NCBI GenBank assembly: GCA_022496805.1
Contig: CM040087.1
Span: 33,380,253-33,444,252, forward strand
DNA length: 64,000 bases
Source: Pohlia nutans
Lineage: Eukaryota; Streptophyta; Bryopsida; Bryales; Mniaceae
Direction of reading: 5' to 3'
The notes under the pieces were generated by a model, which worked only from the letters and a program-made list of their open reading frames with translations, searched no databases and was not told the DNA's origin. Shown here piece after piece: positions 1 through 12,521 of the stretch. How positions within the stretch are numbered: the stretch's first letter is position 1; the number at the start of each line of letters is the position of its first letter. A program made the translations under genes and the position numbers.

Positions 1-1488
1 TTTTTGTAATTTCACATTTTTTTCTTTCAAAATTTGTCTAAATTTGAGATTTTGAAACTTTTCAAAAAACATTCCGCCTAAAATTTGAACACTCATAGAG
101 GTACCTAATCACCGTTCATATTTTTCAAAATAAAATACAATTAACGTAATGCATGTTTTACCAAATCACCATTTCTATACCTTCTTCCGGAAAATAATTT
201 GCATGAAGGTTTGAAATGCGTAATGAGTCTTTAAAATTTTGCATGAGCGTACTCAACTTGGTTATCTACATGGAAAAAAATGTCACCAAAATGTCTGGAT
301 TAAAAATCTTCAAGTCCCCCTTTGCACCATGGAGACAATGCCTCCCAAGCAATGCCCAAAAAAACTTTTGCACAAACTTTGGATGTTATGATCTTGCAAT
401 TGATAAACATCCAACGGTCAATTTTTGGATCAGTAACTATGTATAGGCTTAGGTACAAGATCATACGGTTGAAATTCTAAATGAAGTGATAAACTTTGGT
501 TCACATTCCCGGGAGTACATAGAGATAGAAAATCGCAGTTTTGAGGTTTCAAGCTCCCAAAAACACAAGGAATTTTAGGGGTTAAGGAATCTTGTTTAGC
601 TTCATGTGCTTGCAATTTTTTCTTGGTGTAGTTCACTCCTAAGGCCCAAGGGGGTAGTGGAGGCCTATACCACCTTAAAACAAAAGCCCTTCTTGAAATC
701 AAAGTGTGAATATTTCTAGAACTTTTTTCTGAGGATTCTAGCCCTTGGGTTTTGTTTCAAAATTATTAAATTAGTCTACTGATCAAGTATACAAATTTTC
801 AAAAATATGGAAGCTTAGGAATATTTTTCTTAGAGTCTTACAATTGGCTCAATTACAAAAAGAAAACAAGAATTTCACTTGATTCCAACCAATTAAATTC
901 TTTCACAATAGACTTCAACCAATTAGCTCTTTGCCTATTTGCATCACCTATGGATTTTTCTTGCATGGGAAGGCCACTGATTGGTTCATACGAAAATGTA
1001 GTGAGCATTATTAGAGGTGTTCAACTTTGAAAAATTGCCGAAGGTGGGGTTTTTGTCTAAATCAAGAGACTTTTTTTTGCCTATGGAGAGACAATTTGAT
1101 GAACTACATATCTCCATGGGCAGCGACTATAAAATAATTGATTGGGCCTTTAGGGGTTAACGTGGATTTGGAAGTTAAGAAAATTAATGAACATGTTTTG
1201 TATAATACATGACAATCTATATGTTTAGACTGTAGAATTACCATAAGATTACAAAATTTGTATTATATTGACAAGTATTAGTATTTTCTATTTTATTACA
1301 ATATTGTGAAGAATTTGAAATTTGGTACTAATTCTTTGTGTTCAAAGACCTAGGCTTTTTGAATGTTTTTTTAGGATAAAACAAGGTACAAGTTAACAAT
1401 TCCAAATAGATCATGGTATGTATGTGAAGTATGTCAAGCTTCAAATTTTTTATTGAACTTTGAGAATGTATTGGTTCCTAAAGAACTT
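1..1488. other. AT-rich gene-free stretch
   Basis: No coding region could be supported. Short open frames occur at 216-446 (plus) and 430-702 (minus) but show no recognisable domain and overlap each other. A segment near 270-300 (acatggaaaaaaatgtcacc) loosely resembles one near 63,040-63,070, which hints at an old dispersed repeat; the match is imperfect. Confidence 0.5.
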
Positions 1489-2467
1489 CTAGAATCTCAA
1501 GAGTTTGTGAGTTGATTTTTGATGCAATGTGTTTTTGTCTATATCATCGTCAATATTTTTGAATGTAGGCAATGATCCATATCTAGTTGAAGAGCCCATT
1601 TGGATTGGACGTGAATTAGGCAACTTCACAAGGTCATGTCCATAATCACAAATGACGTTGTTTTGTTTTAACCAATTTTTACCCAATGTGATATTATATA
1701 TTTGATTTGGTAGAACGTTAAGTTCTTCATATGATTCACTATCACCAATTTTTAATACCACGAAACAAGTGCGTTCTGGATACCTTTCAATGTGATTATT
1801 AGCTAATGTAACCACAAGTGTGTCTCTAGTCAACCAAGTATGAAGATTCAATTGTTGTACAAAAGATTCGGTGATTGCCGAAAAGGAAGATCCTGTATCT
1901 AGAAGAATATTTGTTTCTACACCATTTACAAAACCTCGAACAATAGCTACCAAAGATTCGTCCGAACTAGATGGATGAAGTTGGAGTAGGAAGATATAGT
2001 TGGAGAAAAAATCTCACACCTGTCTTTTCTCAAAATATTGGCATTACTTACTAATACTTGATTGTTCACCATATGCCACTTTGGCACTTGGAAACGCATT
2101 TGGGCACCTTGTTGAGCATTAGTATTAGATACTTTTGAATTCAAAGTTTTATTTCTTGGTTGGATTATTATTGTAGAGCAACATTTTTTGTTTAGAGGTA
2201 GTTGATTATATTCGGATTGCAATTTCCACAATTTTATTTCATTAGGTGGCTTTAGAATTGATTTAACTCTATTCTCTCTTTCAATATCATTTTCAACTTG
2301 TACATTGTTAATTGAATGGTCTTATTGAGTGGTAGTGCGACTTGGTGAAGACTTGTATCATGTTCCTTTCTGAAATTTATAGATTTCTTAATATTTTTAT
2401 TATTGATGAGATTAGCACTTGTATTTGATAGTGGCACCATAGAATGCATGTCATTGTTAGTTGACAA

Positions 2468-3459
2468 CTCGGGTGGGTCACTTACTGCATTTTACAAACA
2501 ACGTGCGGCAGAAAATAGCATGGGTTTTATTCATCATAGGTAAAATTTATAAGAATTTATAAAAAATTTACAAATAAGATAGAATGCAATGAAAGAGTAC
2601 ATGCTATTATAAATAATTTAGGTACACCACAATTCTGGTCCATTATGATTTTAGTACATATAACTTAGGGAACTGCTAATGGGATCCAAGGTATTAAACT
2701 GAGTACAATTTGTTTTGGGGGGGGGGAATAGCTCGAGCACAGTAGGTAGCACTAGTAGAAATCTTGTCTTATGTGACAAGTCTTTAATGACTAAATGTCC
2801 GGAAAGACAAGTCCATAATGACGCAAAGACCACTTTGTGTCATTATGGACTTGTCTTTCCGGACATTTAGTCATTAAAGACTTGTCACATAAGACAAGAT
2901 TTCTACTAGTGAGGAAAAGGAGGTCAGCTGCGCGGTGGACAAAAAGTAGGTCTAGAAGTGGATGAAAGCTCAGTTCTTGCATGGTTCTGAGGTTGTTTGC
3001 TTGGTGGTTGTTTGCATGGTTCTGAGGTTCTGAGGTAGTTCTATTGTTTGTCTATTGTTTTTCTGCTCAACTGTAAGGTAATGCTTCAAAAGAAAATCAA
3101 AGTGAACACCGATAGCACTGATTCTCAAATTGGAACAACTTTGAAGTATTTGTGCACATTTTCCAGAATGTATGAAAGAAGAATTAGTTCTGGTCATTTT
3201 CTTGAGGCCATTTTTCTCAAATTTTTAAAGTCATGTTACTTTTAGATTATATTTAAGCCTTTACAAAGAAGATAGCATATAAAAATTTGCATTGGTCACC
3301 GTTTTATAAAAAATGATAGAGTTCATAATATAGGCCATTTTTTCCCATTAAGTAATCGTAGGGGTCCTTTTAATTTCATCTAGGAGGTAAATAGCCCCCC
3401 AAAAGACACCCCCTCGCCGCACGTGGTATCCAAAATATATGAAGAGTGACCCACCCGAG
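2468..3459. mobile_element. 992-bp DNA transposon inserted in gag relic
   Basis: The ends are 15-bp perfect terminal inverted repeats: CTCGGGTGGGTCACT at 2468-2482 and its reverse complement at 3445-3459. Flanks are GTTGACAA (2460-2467) and GTTGGCAA (3460-3467), an 8-bp duplication with one mismatch, or 9 bp if one terminal base is assigned to the flank. This suits a hAT-like (8 bp) or Mutator-like (9 bp) non-autonomous element. No transposase is seen inside. Excision in silico joins the two halves of the minus-strand gag frame, which supports the borders. Confidence 0.75.
2750..2911. repeat. 162-bp near-perfect hairpin MITE (CACTA-type ends)
   Basis: Positions 2750-2828 pair with 2833-2911 to form a 79-bp stem with one mismatch (2823/2838) and a 4-nt loop. 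The ends read CACTAGTAGAAATC, the kind of terminus used by CACTA-derived miniature elements. Flanking bases are AG on both sides; a full 3-bp duplication is not seen (TAG versus AGG). It lies inside the 992-bp transposon. Transcription through it would give a long perfect double-stranded RNA. Confidence 0.8.
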
Positions 3460-3920
3460 GTTGGCAACTGCCTGCAATTTTCAGTATTGCTTCTACTTGT
3501 ATTGCTTCCATCTTCTTTATCATGATTAGTATATTTTAGGTGACTATGATTGGGATTACATTGGTCTATTGTATGGCCTGGACTACCACAACAAAGACAA
3601 TAACTTAGTGCAGGAAAACTGTTGTAACCAGGTGGCAATGAATCATTGATTTTACTATTTATTATAAGTTTTTTCAAGTCTGCAATAGAAGTAGTATTTC
3701 TTAATCGCCGCAAACGTCCAAGTCTATCACTAGGTTGAAACCTATATGTTGACCAATGTGGGGGTCCTCTTGTCAAACTTTTTCTCTTTGGAAACTTATT
3801 TGTAATTATTGGGGTTTCCTTCAATGTTGAATTAATAATCAAAGTGTTTGGTTGGCTCTTACATATTCTATTTGAATTATTGTCTATGTTGTTATTCATG
3901 GATTTCAATTTTATTACCAA

Positions 3921-6228
3921 AGGAAATCACAAAGAAATTCAAAAACATGTTCAAACTTTTAGTCGCAATTTAGATGGTTCTATAATTTGATCACATAAAC
4001 TTTGTCAAGACTTCAAAAGTGTTTAGTATGTGATGTACTATAAACTAGAAATTTGAGTGAGATGGATTTGATGCTTGGTCATAAGACTATTTAGATGGTT
4101 ACGCAAGCATCACATGAGATAATTTTTTAATTTTGAATTTGATTTTGAGTTGATTTTAAGTAATCTGGAAAAAATTGAATCTCTATAACTAAGATTAAAA
4201 GTAAATTCATAAGATCATCACTAGAATTTGAAGCATTTTTAGTTGTTGGTTTGTTATCTCTTGACTAGAATTGCTAGGGTAGTACACCTTAGAATGTGAA
4301 ATCATCTCTATGATCCTGTAGATTCTTGTAGTCAATGCATTAAAGTAATTTGATGAGAATTAATTCAAATATATTCATATGTATTCATGTTAAAATATAT
4401 AGAGATTATAGAAATCTAAGCATGATCATTGGGGCTTTGAAATTCTAGATTATGTCATAAAGGTAGTGTTTTTTACCTTCTAGAAATTCTTCAAACTTTA
4501 TAAAGTACCACAAATTCCTCTAATTTACCAAGTTGATATAGAAATGAGAGACATAATGCAAGATGCTATCTCCAAAAGAAGTGTCGTTTCAACTTCATAT
4601 CCGTGTTATTGATAAATATATTGTTGTTTCCAATAGTATCAAGTATACATATAGCTTGAAGTTAAACAAATGTATGTCTTAAGAAAATCAATAATTATTT
4701 TGTTCTTTTACGATCATAAATTATAATACATAACCTGCAAACTAAGATGGAGTTTTCCAATTTGGGCCGTCTTTAAAAAGTTCACTAATATTATGATGTT
4801 CTTGATTCTTGAAGATAATTATAGTCTCAATGCAAAAGACTTAGCATTTAATTAGGTAGTGATTATAAAAATCTCTTTTTTAAAGAATATTTACGTAATT
4901 CATTGTGGCTGAAGTTTTTTTATTTTTTTATTTATTGCACTTATAATCTATATTAAGTTTATGAAATGATCCTATTCTATACAAATTTTTCAAGTAGCCA
5001 TTTTTTTTAAGAAAATGACGTGAGAGATGAAATGAAGTAGAATGGTTAAACTTGTGTTTAGGAGAATATTATGCATATGATGTTGCATCATCAATAAAAT
5101 TAAAGAAGATTATACACAATATGTAGAGACAACTCAATACAATATTGATTTATATTATTAAATTCATTTATGCTATATTCTTTATGTAATTTTTGAACGT
5201 GATTTGAGTGTGTATAAAACATATCTCATCACAATCAAATATCCTTGAACATTCAATTATCCTAGAACTCTTCCCAAAATATTATTATATCCATGCATAA
5301 GTATATATTTGTTATATGACAATTTGAGGAACTTTGTTAAAACATTTTCTGGACTTTTCCAAGTCAACATGATTCACACCAAAGACCATCACATGCATGA
5401 TTCAATTAGCATAGACGGCTTTAAAGTTATAGATTTGAGGCTTTCCTCATTGAGTAGTATGCACACTTGCCAAAAATAATTGTATGGATGCACTCTAATG
5501 CACTCTTGATTGTATGGATCTTGTCAACCATGCAAATGGTAGGATATCATCATCAAAGTTAAATGTGCTGCGAAAAAATGTGTGATAATCATGAAATTCT
5601 TAGATTATTTATTATTGACTTTCTTATAGCAATTAGATGAAAAGGTTAGCTAACCTTATTTATTAGTATTTACATAAAAAGTTCAATGCATAGGCACTAC
5701 AACTGACCGTCAAGTAAAGTTCTATATTATGATAGTATTGTAAAGTCGGAAGGACTTTTGCTACCACTTTTGAACCAGAATCAAGTACACGAGACTTATG
5801 CGGCATGCCTGCTACTTGGACATTCTAGATCAATTATTTGTTGAAGTGCCCAAAATCTAATATTTTTGTCTCTATACCATAAAATAACAATGTTTGTACT
5901 TTAGAACTTGGAATCAACATGAAAGTAGGTTTGTTATTCAAATTTCAAAATAGATCAATTATTTAACACTGAAATGTCAAAGTGGCTTAGCAAGTACAAT
6001 ATGTGAACAATCATGTTGATAACCTTCTGATGATAGTAGTATAAACGTTGAGAAATCAAATTAAAAAAGTCAAATTAAGGGAGAGAGAATTAAATCAATT
6101 AATCCTCAAATTATTATATTTGTCAATCCTAAATCACTTACAACTATATGGATGATAAATATAGTACTCATCCTTCGTGCAACTTTACATAAACAAATAA
6201 AGATCCTCATAAGAGGAATTCGGCGTAT
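3921..6228. other. AT-rich intergenic, nothing recognised
   Basis: No open frame of note, no RNA gene and no terminal repeats were recognised on either strand. Confidence 0.5.
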
Positions 6229-6232
6229 CTTA

Positions 6233-6800
6233 GGGTGAAAGTACACTAGGGTGAATCAAATGGTAAGTTACGATTGGAATTTATAGGGAGTAATTTTTTT
6301 GAAGTTTATGGTGACGGACCTTGTGAACTTTGATAATCAATTGTCCTTTTGTTCCGAAAATATAGGGAACTAGATGTATAAAGTACTTTTTTACATTTTA
6401 GAAAGTTCATTACAGTTTGCCAAAATCCACGTAAGCACAAATATTATGTCAAATAAAGAAAGATAGTACTAACCAAACTTCTAAGTGCTTAAAGGTATCT
6501 CAAATGCCTCTAGATAATACATTTTTACATTGAAAAAATGACAATGTTTTATATGATTTTTGGTGTCAAAGTGCTAAACCTTTTGCATACCATAAGATAG
6601 TCCAATAAATGTCTTTTTTTAACTTCGTTGATTGGTTTTAGTACATCAAGGACTAACTTAGAAGGGCCAAAGCTCAAATTGCATAATAAGTTCATAAGCA
6701 TTGAATTTTTGTCAATCAATGATTAAAAACCTTGAATGTTTTGTACTTTTTTAGTACTTTTTGATGGCCGAAAGTGTGCCACCCTAGTGTGCTTTCACCC
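6233..6800. mobile_element. Tourist/PIF-like MITE, about 568 bp
   Basis: A 21-bp terminal inverted repeat with one mismatch is visible: GGGTGAAAGTACACTAGGGTG at 6233-6253 and the inverted form with C in place of T at 6780-6800. The left flank is CTTA (6229-6232) and the right flank is CTTA (6801-6804); TTA would be the expected PIF/Harbinger duplication. No coding capacity is seen. Confidence 0.55.
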
Positions 6801-6804
6801 CTTA

Positions 6805-9800
6805 TTAAAGTTCTCCTAAAAGTACTCCCAACCTAAGGTGAAAATCCTCTCTTACACCGAAATAGGGCATAGCAGCTCAAAAGGAGGAACCTTGTTCCTA
6901 ACTAATTATAAAAAAAGGATGAGATCCAAACTATTACCAAAAGAGAGCATAATTTCACTTTGAAGGTGTGTTTAATTTGGAGCAAGTAGCAATTAAATAC
7001 AAATAGGAATCAATCACACATGACATATGTTTAATTAGAGAGACCATCTACTGCCATCCCCTTTTGTTGCCTATTTTATTTTATTGATTGAGGGCAAGGT
7101 TCTGATCAGGGTATCCATTCCTAGACTGTCCGGACTTTAGAAGAATGTCCTTTTGGAAATGAAAAAATTATTGGAAAATTACAAAAATTATATGGTGTTA
7201 TAGACGGCATGTTAGTACACAATAATCATATGCTATATAGGTCAGATTCAAAAATTGAATTTTTTCCTAATTTATCATCTTCAGCACTTGGTCACATTAT
7301 AGTAGCAAAAGGACTATGTATTTAAGGTTTCGTATTGAAACAAATGTCCATGCACTTTATTAAGTTTATATTTAGGCATATCATATAGTTTTAAGACAAA
7401 TATATTATGAAATCATAGTCCTTTTAGATTGTGTAAAAGTAGTTGATTTTTGAAGGTTCTCATATATAAGGAAATATAGTAAAACATCAAATCAAAGGTT
7501 AAAATTAAACATAAATATGACTCAAACGTTGTTTTAGCTAAATTAATTATTTATGAACTACTTCACTTTAAATTGTTATTCCAGATTGTTCCTTTTGTCT
7601 CAAATCTGGAACTGAGACAGTTCTCAATTTAAACACTAAAGAAATAAAAAGGAATATGAAAATTGTTCAATTTTTCTTGCTCAATACTATTTTGGATGGA
7701 GTATTACAACTTTCTCATGGATCTATCATTAAATTCATGTGAATTGAAAATGTGTAATTTCTAGCACACATTAAGTGAGTTATAAAATAAGAGTGTTATA
7801 GTGAGACAGTCCTTTTTGAAACTCATATCAGAACCGTACCTTGACTTTTTGTTTACCTCAGAAACATAAGATAAAGCATTATGGCGGGGATGAAACTAGC
7901 AGTTTGTTTTAAGATATCTCTATTGTCTTAGACTTTTGAGTAGAAAATAGAGTACTTTGACTACCTATTCTTGTTCAATTCCAATGTTAGTTTTACTACC
8001 TTAAATCTTATAAACTTATCCTAGTATGTTCATTGAAATATGTCTAATACTTATCCAAAATTAAATTAGTTGTTCCAATTTTTTTTCTGAAGCAGTTCTT
8101 TTGTTCGCGGTTATCACAAATTCACACCAAAAATATCGCTATACTCTAACCTCTTTAACCTTTATACGTCCCAACGTCCAGAAACTGGATGACGAATAAA
8201 TTCAAATTCTTCTGATGTTCTCTTCAATGCTTGGATGAAACTCGTCGAAATTTTTGGAGGTTCTCTACTAAGTTGTTCTCCTATTTAACAATTTGATGTA
8301 GTCATTATTGATTACATATTTTTCTAAAATTACAAATGTAGAAGTATTTCCAATTGTTGACCAAGCCAAAATTGCATTGACTTTAGTTCAAAAGTGGAAT
8401 CGCAAAAATGAGGTTATAGATTTAAGAAACACAATTTTTTTAAAGAATCACCATGTTGAAGAGTATCTCATTTCAAACTCATTCCAACAAATTTTACTCA
8501 AAAAAGATTAAAATTTTGTTTGTAATCGAATTTAGAAAGATTTATAAATTTCAGCTTTCAAAATTTATAATTAAATATTGGTAGCAGTATTAGTGAATCG
8601 AACCGTACAGATGGAATCTAAAATTCAAAATCTAGAACTTTTGTATGCATGTACCAATTCCAAAATATCTTTCTAAATAGCAGTTTATAATTTTTTTTCT
8701 CAAATTGTCAATTCCAGGGACACCCTGTGTGAGCTCAAAAACCACCGTGGAGGTGAAATTTGGTCACAAGAAGTTATTAGAAGAAATTACATGAAGAGAG
8801 GAATAAGGGAGAAATAGAGACAAGAAGAGGATGAGGAACAAGAAGTGAGTGAGAAGAAATTCCCCCCAACCGGATAACATTGAAGTGCCTTTTAGTTTTT
8901 TGCTCGCCATTTTTTCCTCCTAACTAAGATCTGGGCGTGCCTTAGCTTTTTGGAAAGCTGACTTGATTTTGCATCCACCCTTAGAAATCTCAAATTAATA
9001 GGATCAAAACTTTAGGACTGATTGTTAGAAAAACTGAGACCCTTTCTCTGGCAGCGGGTGGAGAAACTCTTTTGACACCTTCAACTTTGGGAGTGCATAT
9101 CTCACACCCTATAACTCCAAATTGAACATGTTTCCTACCATGGAAAGCCCTATAAGAGGTCTACCTCCACACCAAATCTCGCTCTACTTGGGCAGGAAAC
9201 AAGGGACTGATGTGGAAAACACCGAGGACACTCCATGGAGATAAACAAAACACACCACACAACACTTGAATTCAAAGCAATTACTAACACAATGGAAGAG
9301 GAGATCAAGAGGAGTGAGAAGGAGGCCCACGACCTTCTTTTTCCTAACAACTAACCATCACAAGAGCAAGAGAAAAAGAACCAAGATGAATCAAGATACA
9401 ATGAGAGGGATTGATTCTAAGAAGCTTGAAAACAAGTTCTTAATTACAAAAGAAGAAGCCGCCAATGAGGCGGCTCACCTTAACCCTAAGGCTCAAAGGC
9501 CCTAATCTAAGGCCTTCACGGATGAATGTTGCTCCAACTTTCACGGCGTTCTATTCTTGAAGAACACCACTACTTTCACAGATGAATGTAACTCACAAAC
9601 GCCACCACGAAGTCAAATGGACAAAAGCAAGAAATCAAGTCACAAACACAAATATAAACATCAAAAGTTAATTGCGCAAGGCCAATGATAAAACATTCAA
9701 CTTCAAATCAAGCAACTAACACTATTCCTATTCTTTGGATACACTATGGGGATTTTTTCCTCCTCTAGTCCTTCGACACTAAATCTAACCTAAAGCTTAA

Positions 9801-10150
9801 ATGTAGTACCAAATGTCCTACTGAAAGCCTTGCAACAACCATCTTTAACATGCATATTGTGTCCACAACTTAATTATCTTAATTTCACCAAATTACCTCA
9901 AGATTGCATTGCTTATTAACAATTCATTTATAAAAGCAACAATAAACGATAATAAAACAAGAGAGCAATTTCGTGCTTTTACACCCTGGTACATTTAGGG
10001 GTTAATACAACACCCAATAATACGGCACCTTCAATTATACGACGCATTTTTGCGCGACCAAACTTTGTAGCGTATATCTCTTGCCATAATACAATTGGGA
10101 CAGCAAATAATACGACATTTCAGAACCTTGTTTTTTGACTTTTTTCATAT
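6805..10150. other. AT-rich intergenic, no supported gene
   Basis: Only short unsupported frames occur (8308-8511 plus; 9150-9350 minus; 9266-9505 plus). A short perfect hairpin AGCCGCC...GGCGGCT lies near 9460. The purine-rich tract around 8,790-8,860 is low-complexity. Nothing else was recognised. Confidence 0.45.
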
Positions 10151-10154
10151 TATA

Positions 10155-10290
10155 GAGGTAATAAATGCATTAGGAACATGTAATATAGAGGGTAATATAG
10201 AGAGAATATACAGAGGTAATATATAGGAAGAATATATTGAGAGAATATATAAGGTATATAGAGGTAATATAGAGAGAACATGTAATTAGC
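10155..10290. repeat. AT-rich degenerate tandem repeat
   Basis: Words of the type agaggtaatatag and gagagaatata recur with small changes across this stretch, giving a degenerate tandem repeat. Confidence 0.6.
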
Positions 10291-10506
10291 TTGGGAACCA
10301 TGTGGAAACGTGTTCTTATCAATGCAGTAGGTTTAGGTTTAGGAATATGGGGTTTTTCCTTGTCTAAGATTATAAGGTTTAACTCTACGTGATGCTCGAT
10401 TCTCTTCTCTTGTACGGCTGCTGTGTCTTTTGGAGAATTACGCCCAAGTCAAGAAAAATCAAGCATCAATCAAGGTAGCTACACACTCGATTCTTTTTTT
10501 TGTATT

Positions 10507-10735
10507 TTATTCATGAAGTCTACATGCTGGTTGCCGGGTTTTGAACCAATTTCTTATGGAAGTGTCTTTTTGTGGTTCGGACAAGAGATTGAGGATTCGA
10601 AGCCTACTGCAAAGCATAGCGTTTTTTTTCATCACTCTTTGTATTCTATGAGGGAAGCAAATAGAGCCTTGCCTTTGAAAATCAATTGTAAATTGGTCTC
10701 CAGAGCTCTTTTTACGAAGCAATTGTCCTCCTGAA
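10507..10735 (-). pseudogene. Relic of giant NTPase C-terminus
   Basis: On the minus strand an open frame includes LLAFSGGQLLRKK followed by an acidic-aromatic stretch ending TIDF. The intact gene 2 kb upstream on the same strand has LIAFSGGAFFKN followed by YCDFLGLY in the same order and spacing (nucleotides about 12,830-12,920). The nucleotide match is also visible (tttttacgaagc.. versus tttttaaagaac..). I read this as a diverged duplicate fragment of the 3' end of the DUF3638-family gene. The similarity covers only about 30 residues, so the call is moderate. Confidence 0.45.
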
Positions 10736-11086
10736 AAAGCAAGTAATCCTTCAAAGTTTGAAGTTATCTGGATTTCTCCAATTGTTGTCTAAATTTTTTA
10801 ATGTTTGTTTCAATGGTTGCATACACAGTATGAATCTCTTTACAATTTTTTGACTTTGATGTTTGTACTTTGTACATGTAGGATTCAAGAGAAATTTTGA
10901 ACTCAAGCTCAAAAAAAAAAGATGTAACATGACACATCTAACTAAATCTAAACTGTCCAGAGTCTAGAATCAACAACAATGTATACAAAAGTTGTACATT
11001 TCAAATATGTAGATTTTAAATTTATGAATGGGGGATCCCCATGTTTGAAAGTCCAAAATAAATGAATATTCCAAACTTAGTTAAAT

Positions 11087-11287
11087 GTGGCATCATTTGG
11101 CGATGGTAGGAAAGAATTGATCAAGCTCGACAACGTTAATCCTACTTGGTCACAACAAACTGTTACTAATGAATTTAACAAGTTACACCGTGGGAAGAGT
11201 ATCAAGAGAAACACCATCTCTCAAATGACAAAATCCTCTACTCAATCTATGAAAACAAATTTGGACATTGTGTGGGGGAAGAGATGA
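11087..11287 (+). pseudogene. CENP-B/pogo-type HTH fragment
   Basis: The 66-residue open frame contains a pattern PTWSQQTVTNEFNKLH followed by KRNTIS, typical of the helix-turn-helix DNA-binding domain at the N-terminus of pogo/Tigger transposases and CENP-B relatives. The DDE catalytic part is absent. Loosely similar inverted words (gacacctt near 11,560 and ggcacctt near 10,025) may be worn terminal repeats of a host element, but the match is weak. Confidence 0.35.
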
Positions 11288-11639
11288 AAGACTTCATGTA
11301 CTTGTGATTTAAATTTTATATTTACTTGTGATTTGTTTTTCATGTGATGCAATATTTTGAGTTTGTTATTTTTTAATCATCCACTTTGTGTTTCTTGTGT
11401 ATTTTTTTCTCATAGACATGTGTTGAATACCTTCTAACATTCAAAATTGTGTACTTATGACTAAATCTCGATATTGCGACACATTTGGTCCAAAATGTCA
11501 TATTGATGAATATTTGACACTTTCATAATACAACATATTCTACGTTTCCCAAAGGTGTCATATTAAAGAGGTTAGACTTTAGTACCATGTACCAAGTTTG
11601 CTTCATTCCTCAAATCGCTAAAGCTCCAAGAAAGTCAAA

Positions 11640-11880
11640 ATGGCTTTTTAGAGTTCCCACAGGAAAAAAAATCAGCCAACTTTGACCAATATGATCTCAC
11701 AAAGAAAGAAGAATCAACGGTTCAAATTTGACATGTGAGTAAATTATCAAGTTAACTTTAAGATCTCATGGTTGGATCTTCTAAATAATTCTTAAATTAG
11801 TTTTCCTAGGCCTGAAGTAGAAGGTCATATTTGGTAATTTAGGCAATTTTGCATTAAAGATCTTTAGGGGTTGATGTCCT
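11640..11880. repeat. Dispersed repeat, copy A
   Basis: This stretch is repeated at 23,690-23,920 in the same orientation. Shared landmarks in order are aaaatcagccaac, atcaacggttcaaatttga, gtcaagttaactttaa, ggttggatcttct, ggcaattttgcat and gatcttta. Neither copy has coding capacity or clear terminal repeats. Confidence 0.65.
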
Positions 11881-11949
11881 TGGCTCAATCCAAGATGTTC
11901 CAAAGTACTAGCATGCAATTTAGTGTAAGAGGTTTAGTTGTGGACTCTA

Positions 11950-12175
11950 TTTCAGGCACCACAGGCCTTGGCTTGGTGGTTGGGGCTCATGGCCCCCAAT
12001 GAGGAGGTTGTGGGTTCCATTCCCCATGCCGGCGTGGTGCTCACCACCATAGTCCACCCAACTTTGGTGGGGGGTCCTTGGACCTTGTTGTATGGGTACC
12101 TCAAAGCCCTTTGGGGGGATACTATGTCCGGTATCTTCAAGGCACTAGTAACTAGCTGGAAACTAGCGTAGTTAT
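11950..12175 (+). mobile_element. tRNA-derived SINE-like sequence
   Basis: An A-box-like TGGCTTGGTGG (11969-11979) and a B-box-like GGTTCCATTCC (12013-12023; canonical GGTTCGANNCC with one change) stand in pol III promoter order and spacing. The tRNA-like 5' part runs into an unrelated 3' body to about 12,175. No acceptor-stem pairing or anticodon arm convincing enough for a tRNA gene was found. The 3' tail and target duplication are not clear. Confidence 0.5.
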
Positions 12176-12521
12176 AGTGTCCATCGCAGACTCAAAAGAA
12201 GGACAATTCCGGCCCATTCCTTGATGGCATCAACGGCGACATTCAGTTGTGCCACAGGAAAAGAAAACTTGTGCCACTGCCCACCTGAATATGTACAAGA
12301 AAATAAGGAAATTGCTCGCAATTAGAAATATTTCTACCGCTTCTGCTAAATTAATTACTCCTGGACAGAGCATCACAATGAGTCGAAGGATAGGTCACCT
12401 GGCGTCTCTGTGAACATATTTACATGAGTAGTACTACGCGCATTGAAAATTCCTGATTGTCCACTCGATCAGAGTTGCCTTAGGAGATTAGCTATAAACT
12501 CAAAATCTTTCGCCAATATGA
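12176..12521. other. 3' flank of giant NTPase gene
   Basis: Non-coding; would hold the 3' UTR and poly(A) signals of the minus-strand gene. No specific signal was identified. Confidence 0.4.

Larger units (their letters stand above)
1489..3920 (-). pseudogene. Decayed retroelement gag-protease remnant
   Basis: Reading from 3920 downward on the minus strand, the first open piece (to 3460) carries a CCHC zinc knuckle of the form C-x2-C-x4-H-x4-C (core CLCCGSPGHTIDQC), as in retrotransposon gag. A 992-bp DNA transposon splits the frame; without it and one copy of its target duplication, the piece ending at 2252 continues in the same frame. Single-base frame breaks follow near 2270 and 1960. The last piece, 1953-1489, is a retroviral-type aspartic protease with the LLDTGSS active site and a flap-like NIT-LGKNWL region. 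No reverse transcriptase follows before the window edge side at 1. The piece is therefore a truncated, multiply broken Ty3/gypsy-like or retrotransposon-derived gag-PR relic. The zinc knuckle and DTG motif are seen; assignment to a clade is not possible. Confidence 0.7.

Noticed and set aside
7090..7860. Possible inverted ends around aaggttctgatcagg and atcagaaccgtacc
   Set aside because: The match is short and interrupted, and no target duplication was found.
8308..8511. 67-residue plus-strand frame in the AT-rich left region
   Set aside because: AT-rich codons, no domain and no splice or promoter support.
11950..12040. A functional tRNA gene
   Set aside because: No acceptor-stem pairing or clear anticodon arm; the B-box has one change and the sequence runs on into a non-tRNA body.
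11938..12171. 77-residue plus-strand frame as a protein gene
   Set aside because: The stretch has pol III A- and B-box-like words and reads better as a tRNA-derived SINE; the protein has no family resemblance.
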